The notes under the pieces were generated by a model, which was given only the letters and a program-made list of their open reading frames with translations, did no database searches and was not told the DNA's origin. Shown here piece after piece: positions 40,566 through 52,046 of a stretch of 64,000 nucleotides of DNA. A program made the position numbers and the translations under genes. Origin of the DNA: Bradyrhizobium hereditatis (GTDB lineage: Bacteria > Pseudomonadota > Alphaproteobacteria > Rhizobiales > Xanthobacteraceae); NCBI RefSeq assembly GCF_020329435.1, contig NZ_JAGKJK010000013.1:160357-224356 (forward strand), given 5' to 3'. The number at the start of each line of letters is the position of its first letter. The stretch's first letter is position 1.

Positions 40566-42664
40566 TGCCTGATCTTCTCCTCGAACTCTTCTCCGAAGAG
40601 ATTCCCGCGCGCATGCAGGCGAAGGCGGCCGACGATCTGCGCCGCATGGTCACCGACAAGCTCGTCGCCGAAGGCCTGGTTTACGAAGGCGCCAAAGCAT
40701 TCGCGACGCCGCGGCGGCTGGCGCTGACCGTGCATGGCATTCCATTGCGGCAATCCGACCTGAAGGAAGAGCGCCGCGGTCCACGCGTTGGCGGGCCAGA
40801 TGCTGCGATCCAGGGCTTCCTGAAGGCGACCGGCCTTGCGAGAATCGAAGACGCCAAGATTCAGAGCGACCCGAAGAAGGGCGATTTCTACATCGCGCTG
40901 ATCGAAAAGCCGGGTCGCGCCACCATCGACGTGCTGGCCGAGATTCTGCCTGTCATCATCAGGACCTTCCCGTGGCCGAAATCGATGCGCTGGGGCGCAC
41001 GTTCGGCCAAGTCAGGCTCGCTCTCCTGGGTGCGCCCGCTGCACTCGATCATCGCGACCTTTGGTCCCGAGACCGAAGAGCCTGATGTCGTGGGGTTTTC
41101 CGTCGACGGCATTGAGGCTGGCCAAACCACGTTCGGCCACCGCTTCATGGCGCCGGCGGCAATCTCCGTGCGCCGCTTCGAGGATTATGAGGCCAAGCTC
41201 AAAGCCGCCAAGGTCGTGCTCGATCCGCAGGCGCGCAAGGACATCATCCTGGCCGACGCCAAGCAATTGGCGTTCGCACAAGGCTTTGAGCTGGTCGAAG
41301 ACCAGGTGCTGCTCGACGAGGTCGCTGGCCTCGTCGAATGGCCGGTTGCACTGATGGGATCGTTCGATGAAGAGTTCTTGTCGATTCCCGATGAAGTGAT
41401 CCGCGCCACCATCCGCAACAACCAGAAATGTTTTGTGGTGCGCGATCCCAAGACGGGCAAGCTCGCCAACAAGTTCATCCTGACGGCCAACATCGAGGCG
41501 ACCGATGGCGGCAAGGTCATCGTCGCCGGCAATGAGCGCGTGATCCGCGCGCGGCTGTCGGATGCAAAATTCTTCTACGAGACGGATCTCAAGACCAAGC
41601 TCGAGAGCCGGCTGCCGAAATTCGATCAGATCGTGTTTCACGAGAAGCTCGGCACGCAGGCGGCGCGGATCAAGCGCATCGAGCGGCTGGCCGCCGAGAT
41701 CGCGCCGCTGGTCGGCGCCGACGTCGAAAAGGCCAAGCGTGCGGCTCATCTGGCAAAGGCGGACTTGCTGACCGAAGTCGTCGGAGAATTCCCTGAGCTG
41801 CAGGGCCTGATGGGCAAGTACTACGCGCAGGCGCAAGGTGAAGACGCTTCCGTCGCTGCCGCGAGCGAAGAGCACTACAAGCCGCAGGGGCCCGCCGATC
41901 GCGTGCCGAACGATCCGGTGAGCGTGGCGGTGGCACTGGCTGACAAGATCGATACGCTGGTCGGCTTCTGGGCGATCGATGAAAAGCCGACCGGCAGCAA
42001 GGATCCATACGCGTTGCGGCGCGCGGCTCTGGGTGCGATCAGGCTGATCGTCGATAATACGCTCCGGCTGCCGATTCTGAACGCTGCGAAATCGGCCATG
42101 GCCGGTTTGCCGGAAAAGGGCGACGACCAGAAGCTTGCGAGCGATCTCCTTTCCTTCTTCGCCGACCGCCTGAAAGTCCAGCTCCGCGACCAGGGTGCGC
42201 GTCACGATCTCGTCGATGCTGTGTTCTCGCTCGGCGGGCAAGATGATCTGCTGCTCGTCGTCCGCCGCGTCGAGGCGCTTGGCGCCTTCCTCGACACCGA
42301 CGACGGCAAGAACCTGCTTGCGGGTACAAAACGCGCGAGTAACATCCTCGCCATCGAGGAGAAGAAGGACAAGCGTACGTTCGACGGCGCGCCGGATGCA
42401 GGGCTCTACCAGTTGCCCGAGGAAAAGGCGCTCGCGAAGGCAATCGATCAGGTCAAGAGCGAGGCTGGGGCAGCGGTTGCAAAGGAAGATTTTGCCACCG
42501 CGATGAGTGCAATGGCCAAGCTGCGTCCGGCCGTCGATGCGTTCTTCGACAAGGTCAAGGTGAATGCCGATGAACCTGCCGTGCGCGAGAACCGACTAAG
42601 GCTTCTGAATGAAATCCGCGTGGCGACCCGCGCGGTCGCAGATTTTTCGAAGATCGAAGGCTAG
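40565..42664 (+). CDS. glyS: Glycine--tRNA ligase beta subunit
   Basis: GlyS binds tRNA(Gly) and partners with GlyQ. The 699-residue protein starts MPDLLLELFSEEIPARM, has KSMRWGARSAKSGSLSWVRP and GHRFMAPAAI in the N-terminal half, an HD-like domain around ELQGLMGKYYAQAQG, and ends with VFDKVKVNADEP-like text (FFDKVKVNADEPAVRENRLR) of the anticodon-binding domain. Length is normal. It is in an overlapping operon with glyQ, and a methyltransferase gene follows 3 bases later. Confidence 0.98.
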   Translation: MPDLLLELFSEEIPARMQAKAADDLRRMVTDKLVAEGLVYEGAKAFATPRRLALTVHGIPLRQSDLKEERRGPRVGGPDAAIQGFLKATGLARIEDAKIQSDPKKGDFYIALIEKPGRATIDVLAEILPVIIRTFPWPKSMRWGARSAKSGSLSWVRPLHSIIATFGPETEEPDVVGFSVDGIEAGQTTFGHRFMAPAAISVRRFEDYEAKLKAAKVVLDPQARKDIILADAKQLAFAQGFELVEDQVLLDEVAGLVEWPVALMGSFDEEFLSIPDEVIRATIRNNQKCFVVRDPKTGKLANKFILTANIEATDGGKVIVAGNERVIRARLSDAKFFYETDLKTKLESRLPKFDQIVFHEKLGTQAARIKRIERLAAEIAPLVGADVEKAKRAAHLAKADLLTEVVGEFPELQGLMGKYYAQAQGEDASVAAASEEHYKPQGPADRVPNDPVSVAVALADKIDTLVGFWAIDEKPTGSKDPYALRRAALGAIRLIVDNTLRLPILNAAKSAMAGLPEKGDDQKLASDLLSFFADRLKVQLRDQGARHDLVDAVFSLGGQDDLLLVVRRVEALGAFLDTDDGKNLLAGTKRASNILAIEEKKDKRTFDGAPDAGLYQLPEEKALAKAIDQVKSEAGAAVAKEDFATAMSAMAKLRPAVDAFFDKVKVNADEPAVRENRLRLLNEIRVATRAVADFSKIEG

Positions 42665-42667
42665 ATC

Positions 42668-43270
42668 ATGGATCGACAGACGCTCGCCGCTTACGATGAT
42701 CATGCGGCAGCGTTCGCGACCGACTGGCTCGGTCAGCCGGCGCCCGTCGACCTGCAGGAGATCGTCGAACGCTTCTTCGTGCGCGGCGGCAATTCCTGCG
42801 ATATCGGTTGCGGCTGCGGCCGCGAGGTCGCCTGGCTTCACGCGAACGGTTTCTCGGCGATGGGCTTCGATGCCTCGGAAGGCCTGCTCAAGGAAGCGCG
42901 TCGGCGCTATCCCTCCTACAAGTTCGCGCACGCCGAATTGCCCGATCTGGACGGCATAGGCACGTTCGACAACGTGCTGTGCGAAACCGTGATCATGCAT
43001 CTCGACCGCAAGGAGATCGTGACGTCGGTTCGCCGTCTGCTCGATGTCGTCAAGCCAAGCGGCATTCTCTATCTGAGCTGGCGCGTTACCGAGGGCGCCG
43101 ATGAGCGCGATGCGCAGGGACGCCTCTACGCGGCGTTCGATTCGGCGGTGGTGCGAGACGAGCTGAAGGGGACGACAGTGCTGCTCGACGAAGAGGTCAC
43201 CAGCGCCTCGTCCGGAAAGAAGATTCATCGCCTCGTGGTGAAGAAGCCGGGGCTAGAAATTCGGGAATAG
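42668..43270 (+). CDS. Class I SAM-dependent methyltransferase
   Basis: This 200-residue methyltransferase has motif I in SCDIGCGCGREVAWLHANGF, motif II acidic turn in GFDASEGLL, and a post-motif with NVLCETVIMHLDRKEI. This type resembles small-molecule methyltransferases such as those of the Tehb/UbiG-like families. No substrate can be assigned. It starts 3 bases after glyS and so probably shares its transcript. Confidence 0.88.
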   Translation: MDRQTLAAYDDHAAAFATDWLGQPAPVDLQEIVERFFVRGGNSCDIGCGCGREVAWLHANGFSAMGFDASEGLLKEARRRYPSYKFAHAELPDLDGIGTFDNVLCETVIMHLDRKEIVTSVRRLLDVVKPSGILYLSWRVTEGADERDAQGRLYAAFDSAVVRDELKGTTVLLDEEVTSASSGKKIHRLVVKKPGLEIRE

Positions 43271-43300
43271 TTGGCAGTTAACGCGGCGCTCACCACTGCC

Positions 43301-43408
43301 AGACCTCATCCTGAGGAGCCTGCGCAGCAGGCGTCTCGAAGGATGAATGGCACCAGCGGGGCCTCGCGGTTCGAGACGGCGCTACGCGCCTCCTCACCAT
43401 GAGGGTCT
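43301..43408. repeat. Family A intergenic repeat, copy 3
   Basis: Outer arms CCTCATCCTGAGGAG and CTCCTCACCATGAGGGT and inner arms CGTCTCGAA and TTCGAGACG are present. The copy is nearly identical to that at 16921-17028. It lies between converging genes, ahead of a separate terminator at 43455. Confidence 0.75.
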
Positions 43409-43454
43409 AAGGATCCCACGCAGTCCGGCTGCACGTCAGTCACGTACACAAACA

Positions 43455-43488
43455 AAACCCCGCCCGGAGGGGACGCCGAGCGGGGTTT
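43455..43488. terminator. Rho-independent terminator
   Basis: AAACCCCGC and GCGGGGTTT form a perfect 9-bp stem around a 16-base loop. It sits between the converging methyltransferase gene (ends 43270) and DUF1236 gene (ends 43558) and can act on both strands. Confidence 0.75.
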
Positions 43489-43557
43489 CTGTCCGGTCGT
43501 AGCTCGCGCACATCCGCTTGCGCGGCGCCCGGACCAGATCGTTCAGGCTACTGAGGT

Positions 43558-43920
43558 CTAATCGACCACCTGAACGATACGACGCGAACGCGGTTCGACC
43601 AGCACTGTCTGGCCGTTCACTACCGTGTAGCGATAGGGCGTGACGCCGAACGTTTGCGGCACGTCGTAATAGGTCACGCCGGTTTCCGGCAGCACGCCGC
43701 CGACCACAATGCGCTCGGTGATCGTGTAGTTCGGCACGCGTTCGCGGACGATATACTCGCGGAACGCCGGACGTACGTCGGCCGCGATGCCTTCATGTTC
43801 ACCGATCACGACTGTGCCGCCGCCACCGACGCCCGTCGTGATCGTGGTCTGCGCCTGAGCCGCGATCGGGGCCGCCATCGCGCCGGCGATCGTCGCAATG
43901 GCAAATAGTCTGTTCCGCAT
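43558..43920 (-). CDS. DUF1236 domain exported protein
   Basis: This 120-residue protein has a Sec signal (MRNRLFAIATIAGAMAAPIA, AQAQ) followed by a short exported domain. FREYIVRERVPNYTITERIV, then VLPETGVTYYDVPQTFGVTP and YRYTVVNGQTVLVEPRSRRI, are characteristic of DUF1236. The family is abundant in Bradyrhizobium and has no known function. AAGGAG lies 7 bases before the ATG at 43920; a TTG two codons earlier is not needed. Confidence 0.92.
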   Translation of the reverse strand: MRNRLFAIATIAGAMAAPIAAQAQTTITTGVGGGGTVVIGEHEGIAADVRPAFREYIVRERVPNYTITERIVVGGVLPETGVTYYDVPQTFGVTPYRYTVVNGQTVLVEPRSRRIVQVVD

Positions 43921-44053
43921 GGTCAACTCCTTCGCGAGAAGAGGCGCCGGTTTTCGCCAGCGCGCACAATGCGGGCCAATTCATTCGCAGGCCGCATTGT
44001 TCCGGAAAACGGCGGCCTCATTCGCGGCATTTCTGGGGAATTGTTGCGGAGCT

Positions 44054-44078
44054 GGAACTCATTGAAGGCGTAAGCGTC
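44054..44078 (+). promoter_or_regulatory. Possible EcfG-type promoter upstream of DUF3096 gene
   Basis: GGAAC at 44054-44058 is followed after 16 bases by CGTC at 44075-44078, one base away from the EcfG consensus CGTT. It is 76 bases before the DUF3096 start. It is weaker than the candidate at 6903. Confidence 0.3.
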
Positions 44079-44153
44079 TTGCTATTCCGGAACCGCGCCA
44101 GCGGTTAAGTTGCCCCTCGATTCGATTCCCCATCCCATCAGCCGGAGACTTCA

Positions 44154-44309
44154 ATGACCATCACCGCCGCGCACGTGCCTGCGATCGTCGCCCTTGTTGC
44201 GGGGATATTGATCCTGATCATGCCGCGGCTGCTCAACTACATCGTCGCCATCTACCTGATTTTCGTCGGGCTGGTCGGTATGGGCGTGCTCAAGATGTTT
44301 AGGTTCTAA
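44154..44309 (+). CDS. DUF3096 small membrane protein
   Basis: This 51-residue protein reads MTITAAHVPAIVALVAGILI, then LIMPRLLNYIVAIYLIFVGL and VGMGVLKMFRF. Its two hydrophobic stretches and the IVALVAGILILI...LLNYIVAIYLI pattern are the DUF3096 signature. The family is tiny, membrane-bound and uncharacterised. GGAG lies 8 bases upstream of the ATG. Confidence 0.85.
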   Translation: MTITAAHVPAIVALVAGILILIMPRLLNYIVAIYLIFVGLVGMGVLKMFRF

Positions 44310-44482
44310 AGCGCCAGTTCTCTGATCAATCAGAACCGCTCTCCACCCTCGGATCAAATCCGAGGGCATGCTTTGCTCGAAAGCGCTATACCGCAGGAAA
44401 GCGGGGTTTCGCGGCTTGCGCGGAACCCCTCAAAATGGTGTAAGGCGCGCAATCTTCTCACCTTTTCGGATAGTTGGAATCC

Positions 44483-47350
<2,868 letters not shown>

Positions 47351-47376
47351 ACGTTCTCGATAGCGAGCTGAAACGA

Positions 47377-47405
47377 CGTGATGCCCGGGCTTGTCCCGGA
47401 CATTT
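47377..47405. repeat. Short palindromic repeat (GCCCGGGCTTG type)
   Basis: GTGATGCCCGGGCTTGTCCC followed by GGACAT is a single hairpin copy 27 bases after the ppdK stop codon. It may also help end transcription. Confidence 0.55.
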
Positions 47406-47457
47406 TCGTTTCGGTGTGCGCGGAAGTGATCATCTATCGGGAGAACTGTTTCCACCA

Positions 47458-47577
47458 TCATTGCGAGCCAACGGGTCGCGCGAATGCGCGCCCGATGACA
47501 GGCTTCCGCGAAGCAATCCATAGCGCGGCATAACGGACAGACGGATTGCTTCGTCGCTTTCGCTCCTCGCAATGACG
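47458..47577. repeat. Family B intergenic repeat with hairpin module, copy 2
   Basis: TCATTGCGAGCCAACGGG begins it and CGCTCCTCGCAATGACG ends it, with inverted arms GAAGCAATCCAT and a GATTGCTTCGTCG strand. The module at about 47472-47508 carries GCCCGATGACAGGCT, as in copy 1 at 26196-26310. Confidence 0.75.
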
Positions 47578-47869
47578 GCTCAGCACGACGGAGTGCGTTG
47601 GAACTCGCGGCCGTTCGCGAGAGACGATCCCGCTCATCTGCGCAAAAATTTCTTCATCATCTTCGTTGACGAGATATTTACCACTTTCATCGAGCGGCCG
47701 TTTACCAACGTTTCTCATGCGATCGGCAAAAACCGTGCGATGTCTTGCGTGTAACACGCGCGCCACGCCGATTAACTCCCCGGCAACCTAAATTCGATAC
47801 CAACAAAAAAGATCGAATTGCACGGATGTACTGACATTCGATCCTTGTAAGCGTTGCGTGAGCGTATCG

Positions 47870-49297
47870 ATGTTTGTGTTGCGTAACCAGCCGAAGGGCG
47901 CGCGGTTCGCGTCCTTCGGTCTCGGTCTCTGCGTCTTCGCATTGATGCCGACCGAGATCGGATATCAGGATATCGCTTCGCTGCTGGCCCGCCAGCCGGG
48001 CATCGCCGAGCGCTGGCAGAAGCGGGTGTTCTCGTCCGCCGGCACCATCCAGGTCGCAACCTTCTCCTTTGGCCGTCCGATCGGAACTTCCTCGCCGCAA
48101 ACTGCGACCTATCGGCTCGCCCGTCTCGATGATCAAGGCATCGACATCACGGGATCGGTGACGCGCAATCCGATCGTCGCGCCGCCGCCGCGTTATCACG
48201 CTGCCGAATTTCCCATAGTCGACCGCACGCTGAAGGGCGACCGGCTCGTGGTGAGGCCGCCGGCGCCTGCGGAGACCACTGTCCCAACCGAGCGCGCGCC
48301 GGCAACAGAAGATCCCGCGAATTCAAATGCTCTGGTCAAGGGTGCCAAGACCGCCGAGACGGCGCCGCCGGCCGAGCGCGCGCCGCTCGATCCCGAGCTG
48401 CAGGCCGCGTTGAACGCGCCGCCGCTCGACATGTCGCTGTCGCTCGAAAGCAAGCCGCAGGAAGATATCAAGGTTGCGCCGAAAGCGGCGGAGCCGCCGC
48501 GCGATGGTCTCTCCTTCAAGACCTCGAGCCTGTTCTTTGGCTCGTCGCTCGGCGCGCCCGAAAGCATCGAACGCTGGCAGCCCGGCGAAGAGCCGGTCAT
48601 CGTCATGCCGATCGTGCGTCCCGATCCCGACATGAAGGTGATGGCCTCGCTGCCGGTCGATGCCGACGGTCCGGTGCGGGCCGGCGACATGGGCGAGAGC
48701 GTCGCGCCGAAGGGCGAGGTCAATGCTGACAACCAGCGCGCCAAGACGCCGGCCGAACGTCTCGGCCTGTTCGACGAGAAGTCGCGCGCCAAGGCGGAGA
48801 AGTGTCTCGCCGAAGCGGTCTACTTCGAAGCCCGCGGCGAAGCGGTGCGCGGCCAGATCGCGGTGGCGCAGGTGGTGCTCAATCGCGCCTTCTCCGGCAA
48901 ATATCCGGAAACCGTGTGCGGCGTGGTCTATCAGAACAAGCACCGCCACCTGGCGTGCCAGTTCACCTTCGCCTGCGACAACAACAAGGACGTGATCCGC
49001 GAGCCTGACATGTGGGAGCGGGCCAAGAAGATTGCGAAAGCGATGCTAGACGGCCAGCTCTGGCTGCCGGAGGTCGACAAGTCGACGCACTACCACGCCT
49101 ATTGGGTGCGTCCGTCCTGGGTCAGCGAAATGAGGAAGATGTACAAGACCGGCGTGCACACCTTCTATCGGCCGCGCGCCTGGGGCAACGGCAGCGACGC
49201 GCCGAGTTGGGGCACGGCCGCCGAGACGGCGGCAATTTCCGCCAAGCTCGCCGAGGCCGCACAAAGCTCGGCCGAGCAGGCGAGCGCCAAGCGGTAA
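47870..49297 (+). CDS. SleB-like cell-wall hydrolase
   Basis: This 475-residue protein has an N-terminal hydrophobic segment (FASFGLGLCVFALM). A long Pro/Ala/Glu-rich, probably disordered linker runs from ~115 to ~290. The C-terminal hydrolase domain (Hydrolase_2/SleB type) has CLAEAVYFEARGEAVRGQIA, then VVLNRAFSGKYPETVCGVVY and FTFACDNN. The domain cleaves peptidoglycan, acting as a lytic transglycosylase or amidase in relatives. ATG at 47870 and GTG at 47858 are both possible starts. Confidence 0.88.
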   Translation: MFVLRNQPKGARFASFGLGLCVFALMPTEIGYQDIASLLARQPGIAERWQKRVFSSAGTIQVATFSFGRPIGTSSPQTATYRLARLDDQGIDITGSVTRNPIVAPPPRYHAAEFPIVDRTLKGDRLVVRPPAPAETTVPTERAPATEDPANSNALVKGAKTAETAPPAERAPLDPELQAALNAPPLDMSLSLESKPQEDIKVAPKAAEPPRDGLSFKTSSLFFGSSLGAPESIERWQPGEEPVIVMPIVRPDPDMKVMASLPVDADGPVRAGDMGESVAPKGEVNADNQRAKTPAERLGLFDEKSRAKAEKCLAEAVYFEARGEAVRGQIAVAQVVLNRAFSGKYPETVCGVVYQNKHRHLACQFTFACDNNKDVIREPDMWERAKKIAKAMLDGQLWLPEVDKSTHYHAYWVRPSWVSEMRKMYKTGVHTFYRPRAWGNGSDAPSWGTAAETAAISAKLAEAAQSSAEQASAKR

Positions 49298-49307
49298 GCT
49301 CTCTCCG

Positions 49308-49433
49308 TCGTCACTGCAAACGCAGAGACCCATAGCCACCGACAGTAGTTGTCGGACGAAGCCGAACGACGGGCACTTCCTCAAATCGCGCGGCCGCGGC
49401 GTATAGGTCCCTGCGTTCGCAGGGACGACATCG
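49308..49433. repeat. Intergenic repeat with CCCTGCG hairpin
   Basis: AACGCAGAGACCCATA near the left end and GTATAGGTCCCTGCGTTCGC at the right form inverted ends (GCAG.GAC / GTCCCTGC), a pattern common in Bradyrhizobium intergenic repeats. Only one copy is in this window. Confidence 0.45.
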
Positions 49434-49448
49434 TGGCGAGCCGTCGTC

Positions 49449-49490
49449 CCCTGCAAAATTGCACTGATTGTCCTCGCCAATTTTGCAGGG
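49449..49490. repeat. Perfect 13-bp inverted repeat
   Basis: CCCTGCAAAATTG (49449-49461) and CAATTTTGCAGGG (49478-49490) flank a 16-base loop. There is no T-tract, so it is not an obvious terminator. It lies 118 bases upstream of the MFS gene. Confidence 0.6.
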
Positions 49491-49607
49491 CTGCCCTGCA
49501 GCGGAAGATTTTTCTACGGCGCCCCTTGGGGTTTTCATGCATCTGCATTAACTGACCGTAACGTTTCGCCTGGCGATTCCGGGCGGCGATTGCGCAAGGG
49601 GGAATAA

Positions 49608-50855
49608 ATGGCTGTAACCAGCGGCGACCCGTCTTCGGCGGTTGGCACCTGGCGTACCCCGCTCGTCATAATAATCTGCGGCTGCCTGATCGCGCTGCTC
49701 AGCTTCGGGCCGCGCTCGAGTCTGGGCTTCTTTGTGCAGCCGATGAGCCGCGAGTTCGCCTGGGGACGTGACGTCTTCGGCCTCGCTCTGGCGCTGCAGA
49801 ACCTGCTGTGGGGCCTTGGTCAGCCCATCGCGGGTGCGATCGCCGACCGCTTCGGCATTTTGCGGGTGATGATTGTCGGCGCGCTGCTCTATGCCGGCGG
49901 TCTGCTTTTGATGCGTTATTCGACCGTGCCGCTTTCGCTCGATATTGGTGCCGGCGTTTTGATCGGCTTCGGGCTGTCGGGCTGTTCGTTCAATTTGGTG
50001 CTGTCGGCCTTCAGCAAGCTCTTGCCGCCCGAGCGGCGCGGCCTTGCGCTCGGCGCCGGCACCGCGGCCGGCTCGTTCGGACAGTTCCTGTTCGCACCGT
50101 TCGGCGTCGCGATGATCGACAATTTTGGCTGGCAGGCGGCGCTCACGGTGTTCGCCTTGCTGATGCTCCTGATCGTGCCGCTGTCGCTTGCGATCGCGAC
50201 GCCGCCAGCAACGTCGTCGTCGAACGTTTCCGTCGCGGACCAGCAATCGTTCAAGACGGCGCTGGCAGAGGCGTTCGGCCATCGCTCCTATGTGCTGCTG
50301 GTGCTCGGCTTCTTCACCTGCGGCTTCCAGCTCGCGTTCATCACCGTGCATCTGCCGGCGTATCTCGCCGATCGTGGCGTCTCGTCGCAGACAGGCGGCT
50401 GGGTGGTCGCCGCCATCGGTCTCTTCAACATCATTGGCTCGCTCGGCGTCGGCTGGCTACAGAACAAATATCCGAAGCGCTACATCCTGTCCCTGATCTA
50501 TCTGACGCGCGCGCTCGCCATCATCGCTTTCATCTCGTTCCCAATCACCACCTTCTCGGCCATTGCCTTCGGCGCCATCAGCGGCCTGACCTGGCTCTCG
50601 ACGGTGCCGCCGACCTCGGCGCTGGTGGCGCTGATGTTCGGCACAAGATGGTTCGCAACACTCTACGGCTTCGCCTTCGTCAGCCATCAGGTTGGCGGTT
50701 TCCTCGGCGTCTGGCTCGGCGGCATCGTGTTCGAGCAGTTCGGTTCCTACACGCCGATCTGGTGGCTCTCGATCCTGTTCGGCGTGTTGTCGGCACTGAT
50801 CAACCTGCCGATCGTCGAACGGCCGGTGGCGCGGGCGGTTGCACAACCCGCCTGA
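49608..50855 (+). CDS. MFS transporter
   Basis: This 415-residue protein has 12 hydrophobic segments and the MFS loop motif between helices 2 and 3 (PIAGAIADRFGILRVMIVGA). The N-terminal wording GPRSSLGFFVQPMSREFAWG resembles the oxalate/formate and monocarboxylate transporter group. The substrate is not known. AGGGGGAA lies 5 bases before the ATG. A quinone oxidoreductase-like gene follows 46 bases later. Confidence 0.92.
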   Translation: MAVTSGDPSSAVGTWRTPLVIIICGCLIALLSFGPRSSLGFFVQPMSREFAWGRDVFGLALALQNLLWGLGQPIAGAIADRFGILRVMIVGALLYAGGLLLMRYSTVPLSLDIGAGVLIGFGLSGCSFNLVLSAFSKLLPPERRGLALGAGTAAGSFGQFLFAPFGVAMIDNFGWQAALTVFALLMLLIVPLSLAIATPPATSSSNVSVADQQSFKTALAEAFGHRSYVLLVLGFFTCGFQLAFITVHLPAYLADRGVSSQTGGWVVAAIGLFNIIGSLGVGWLQNKYPKRYILSLIYLTRALAIIAFISFPITTFSAIAFGAISGLTWLSTVPPTSALVALMFGTRWFATLYGFAFVSHQVGGFLGVWLGGIVFEQFGSYTPIWWLSILFGVLSALINLPIVERPVARAVAQPA

Positions 50856-50901
50856 TGCGGTAAACCACTCCCCGACATAGAACAAATCCGGGGAGTGTGC
50901 C

Positions 50902-51888
50902 GTGGGAACGTTCAAGGCCATCAGGATCGACAAGGCGGACAAGGGTACCACCGCCGCGCTGACGCAGTTCGACGAAGCCGAGTTGATGGACGGCGACGTC
51001 ACCGTCGCGGTCGAGTGGTCGACGCTGAACTACAAGGATGGTCTCGCCGTCACCGGCAAAGCCCCGGTGGTGCGTCGCTTCCCGATGATCGCCGGCATCG
51101 ACTTCGCCGGCACGGTCGCGCAATCCTCACATCCCGACTGGAAGACCGGCGACAGGGTCGTCTGCAACGGCTGGGGTATGGGCGAGACCCATCTCGGCGC
51201 CTACGCCGAGAAAGCGCGGGTCAAGGGCGACTGGCTGGTACGGCTGCCCGATGGAATGTCGCCACGTGAGGCGATGGCGATCGGCACCGCCGGCTACACC
51301 GCGATGCTGTCGGTGCTGGCGCTGGAGAAGCATGGCCTGACGCCCAACAGTGGTCCGGTCGTGGTGACGGGCGCTGCGGGTGGCGTCGGCTCGGTCGCCA
51401 CCGCCGTGCTTTCGAAACTCGGCTACCACGTCATCGCGTCCACCGGGCGGATGTCGGAGGCCGACTATCTCAAGGGCCTCGGCGCAGCCGAGATCATCGA
51501 TCGCGCTGAACTCACAGGGGCCGTCAAGCCGCTGGCGAAGGAGCGCTGGGCTGGCGGTATCGACAGCGTCGGCTCGACCACGCTCGCTAACCTGCTTTCC
51601 ATGACGAAGTATGGCGGCGCTGTCGCCGCCTGCGGCCTTGCCGCCGGTATGGACCTGCCGTCCTCGGTCGCGCCGTTTATTTTGCGCGGAGTGTGCCTTC
51701 TCGGCATCGATTCCGTCATGTGCCCGCTACCCCAGCGCAAGCTCGCCTGGAGCCGCCTTGCCAGTGATTTGGACAAGAAGAAACTTGTTGATATTACTCA
51801 GGAAATTAACCTTGACCAAGTCATTGGAACCGGCGCACAAATACTTGCAGGCCAAGTCCGCGGTCGAATCGTGGTAAAAATTGTCTAA
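50902..51888 (+). CDS. AcuI/YhdH-type acryloyl-CoA reductase-like oxidoreductase
   Basis: This 328-residue medium-chain reductase starts at a GTG with GGGAG upstream. STLNYKDGLAVTGKAPVVRR, then FPMIAGIDFAGTV and VVVTGAAGGVGSVATAVLSK with the nucleotide-binding loop, fit YhdH/AcuI, which reduces acryloyl-CoA with NADPH. SDVM-type C-terminal text (LLGIDSVMCP) is typical. No zinc ligands are seen, as expected. The link to the adjacent MFS gene is only by position. Confidence 0.92.
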   Translation: MGTFKAIRIDKADKGTTAALTQFDEAELMDGDVTVAVEWSTLNYKDGLAVTGKAPVVRRFPMIAGIDFAGTVAQSSHPDWKTGDRVVCNGWGMGETHLGAYAEKARVKGDWLVRLPDGMSPREAMAIGTAGYTAMLSVLALEKHGLTPNSGPVVVTGAAGGVGSVATAVLSKLGYHVIASTGRMSEADYLKGLGAAEIIDRAELTGAVKPLAKERWAGGIDSVGSTTLANLLSMTKYGGAVAACGLAAGMDLPSSVAPFILRGVCLLGIDSVMCPLPQRKLAWSRLASDLDKKKLVDITQEINLDQVIGTGAQILAGQVRGRIVVKIV

Positions 51889-52046
51889 CGCCGTTCAGAC
51901 TTTACCAACCAACGTGCTCCAATGTTGCCACGGTTGGTATGGTAAGCAGCGGGTAAAGGCGGCAGCATGGTCCGGTACGTTGGGGTCCCGGTTTCATGCT
52001 CAAGCCGAGGCGGGCGCCCGCGCTCTTGTAAAGTTGGAGTAGCTGC

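Larger units (their letters stand above)
47351..47869. other. Intergenic region with two repeats
   Basis: This 519-base gap between ppdK and the cell-wall hydrolase gene holds a GCCCGGGCTTG-type hairpin (47377-47405) and a family B repeat (47458-47577). No gene with a ribosome-binding site is visible. The last ~200 bases are more AT-rich and should contain the hydrolase promoter. Confidence 0.6.
49298..49607. other. Intergenic region with hairpins upstream of MFS gene
   Basis: This 310-base gap contains a repeat around 49308-49433 that ends in a perfect hairpin (GTCCCTGCG-TT-CGCAGGGAC, 49407-49426). A separate 13-bp inverted repeat lies at 49449-49490. No gene is visible. A TTAACTGACCGTAACG stretch at about 49547-49563 may belong to the MFS promoter. 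Confidence 0.55.

Noticed and set aside
41012..42241. 409-codon minus-strand open frame
   Set aside because: It is the antisense of glyS, with no start signal or domain.
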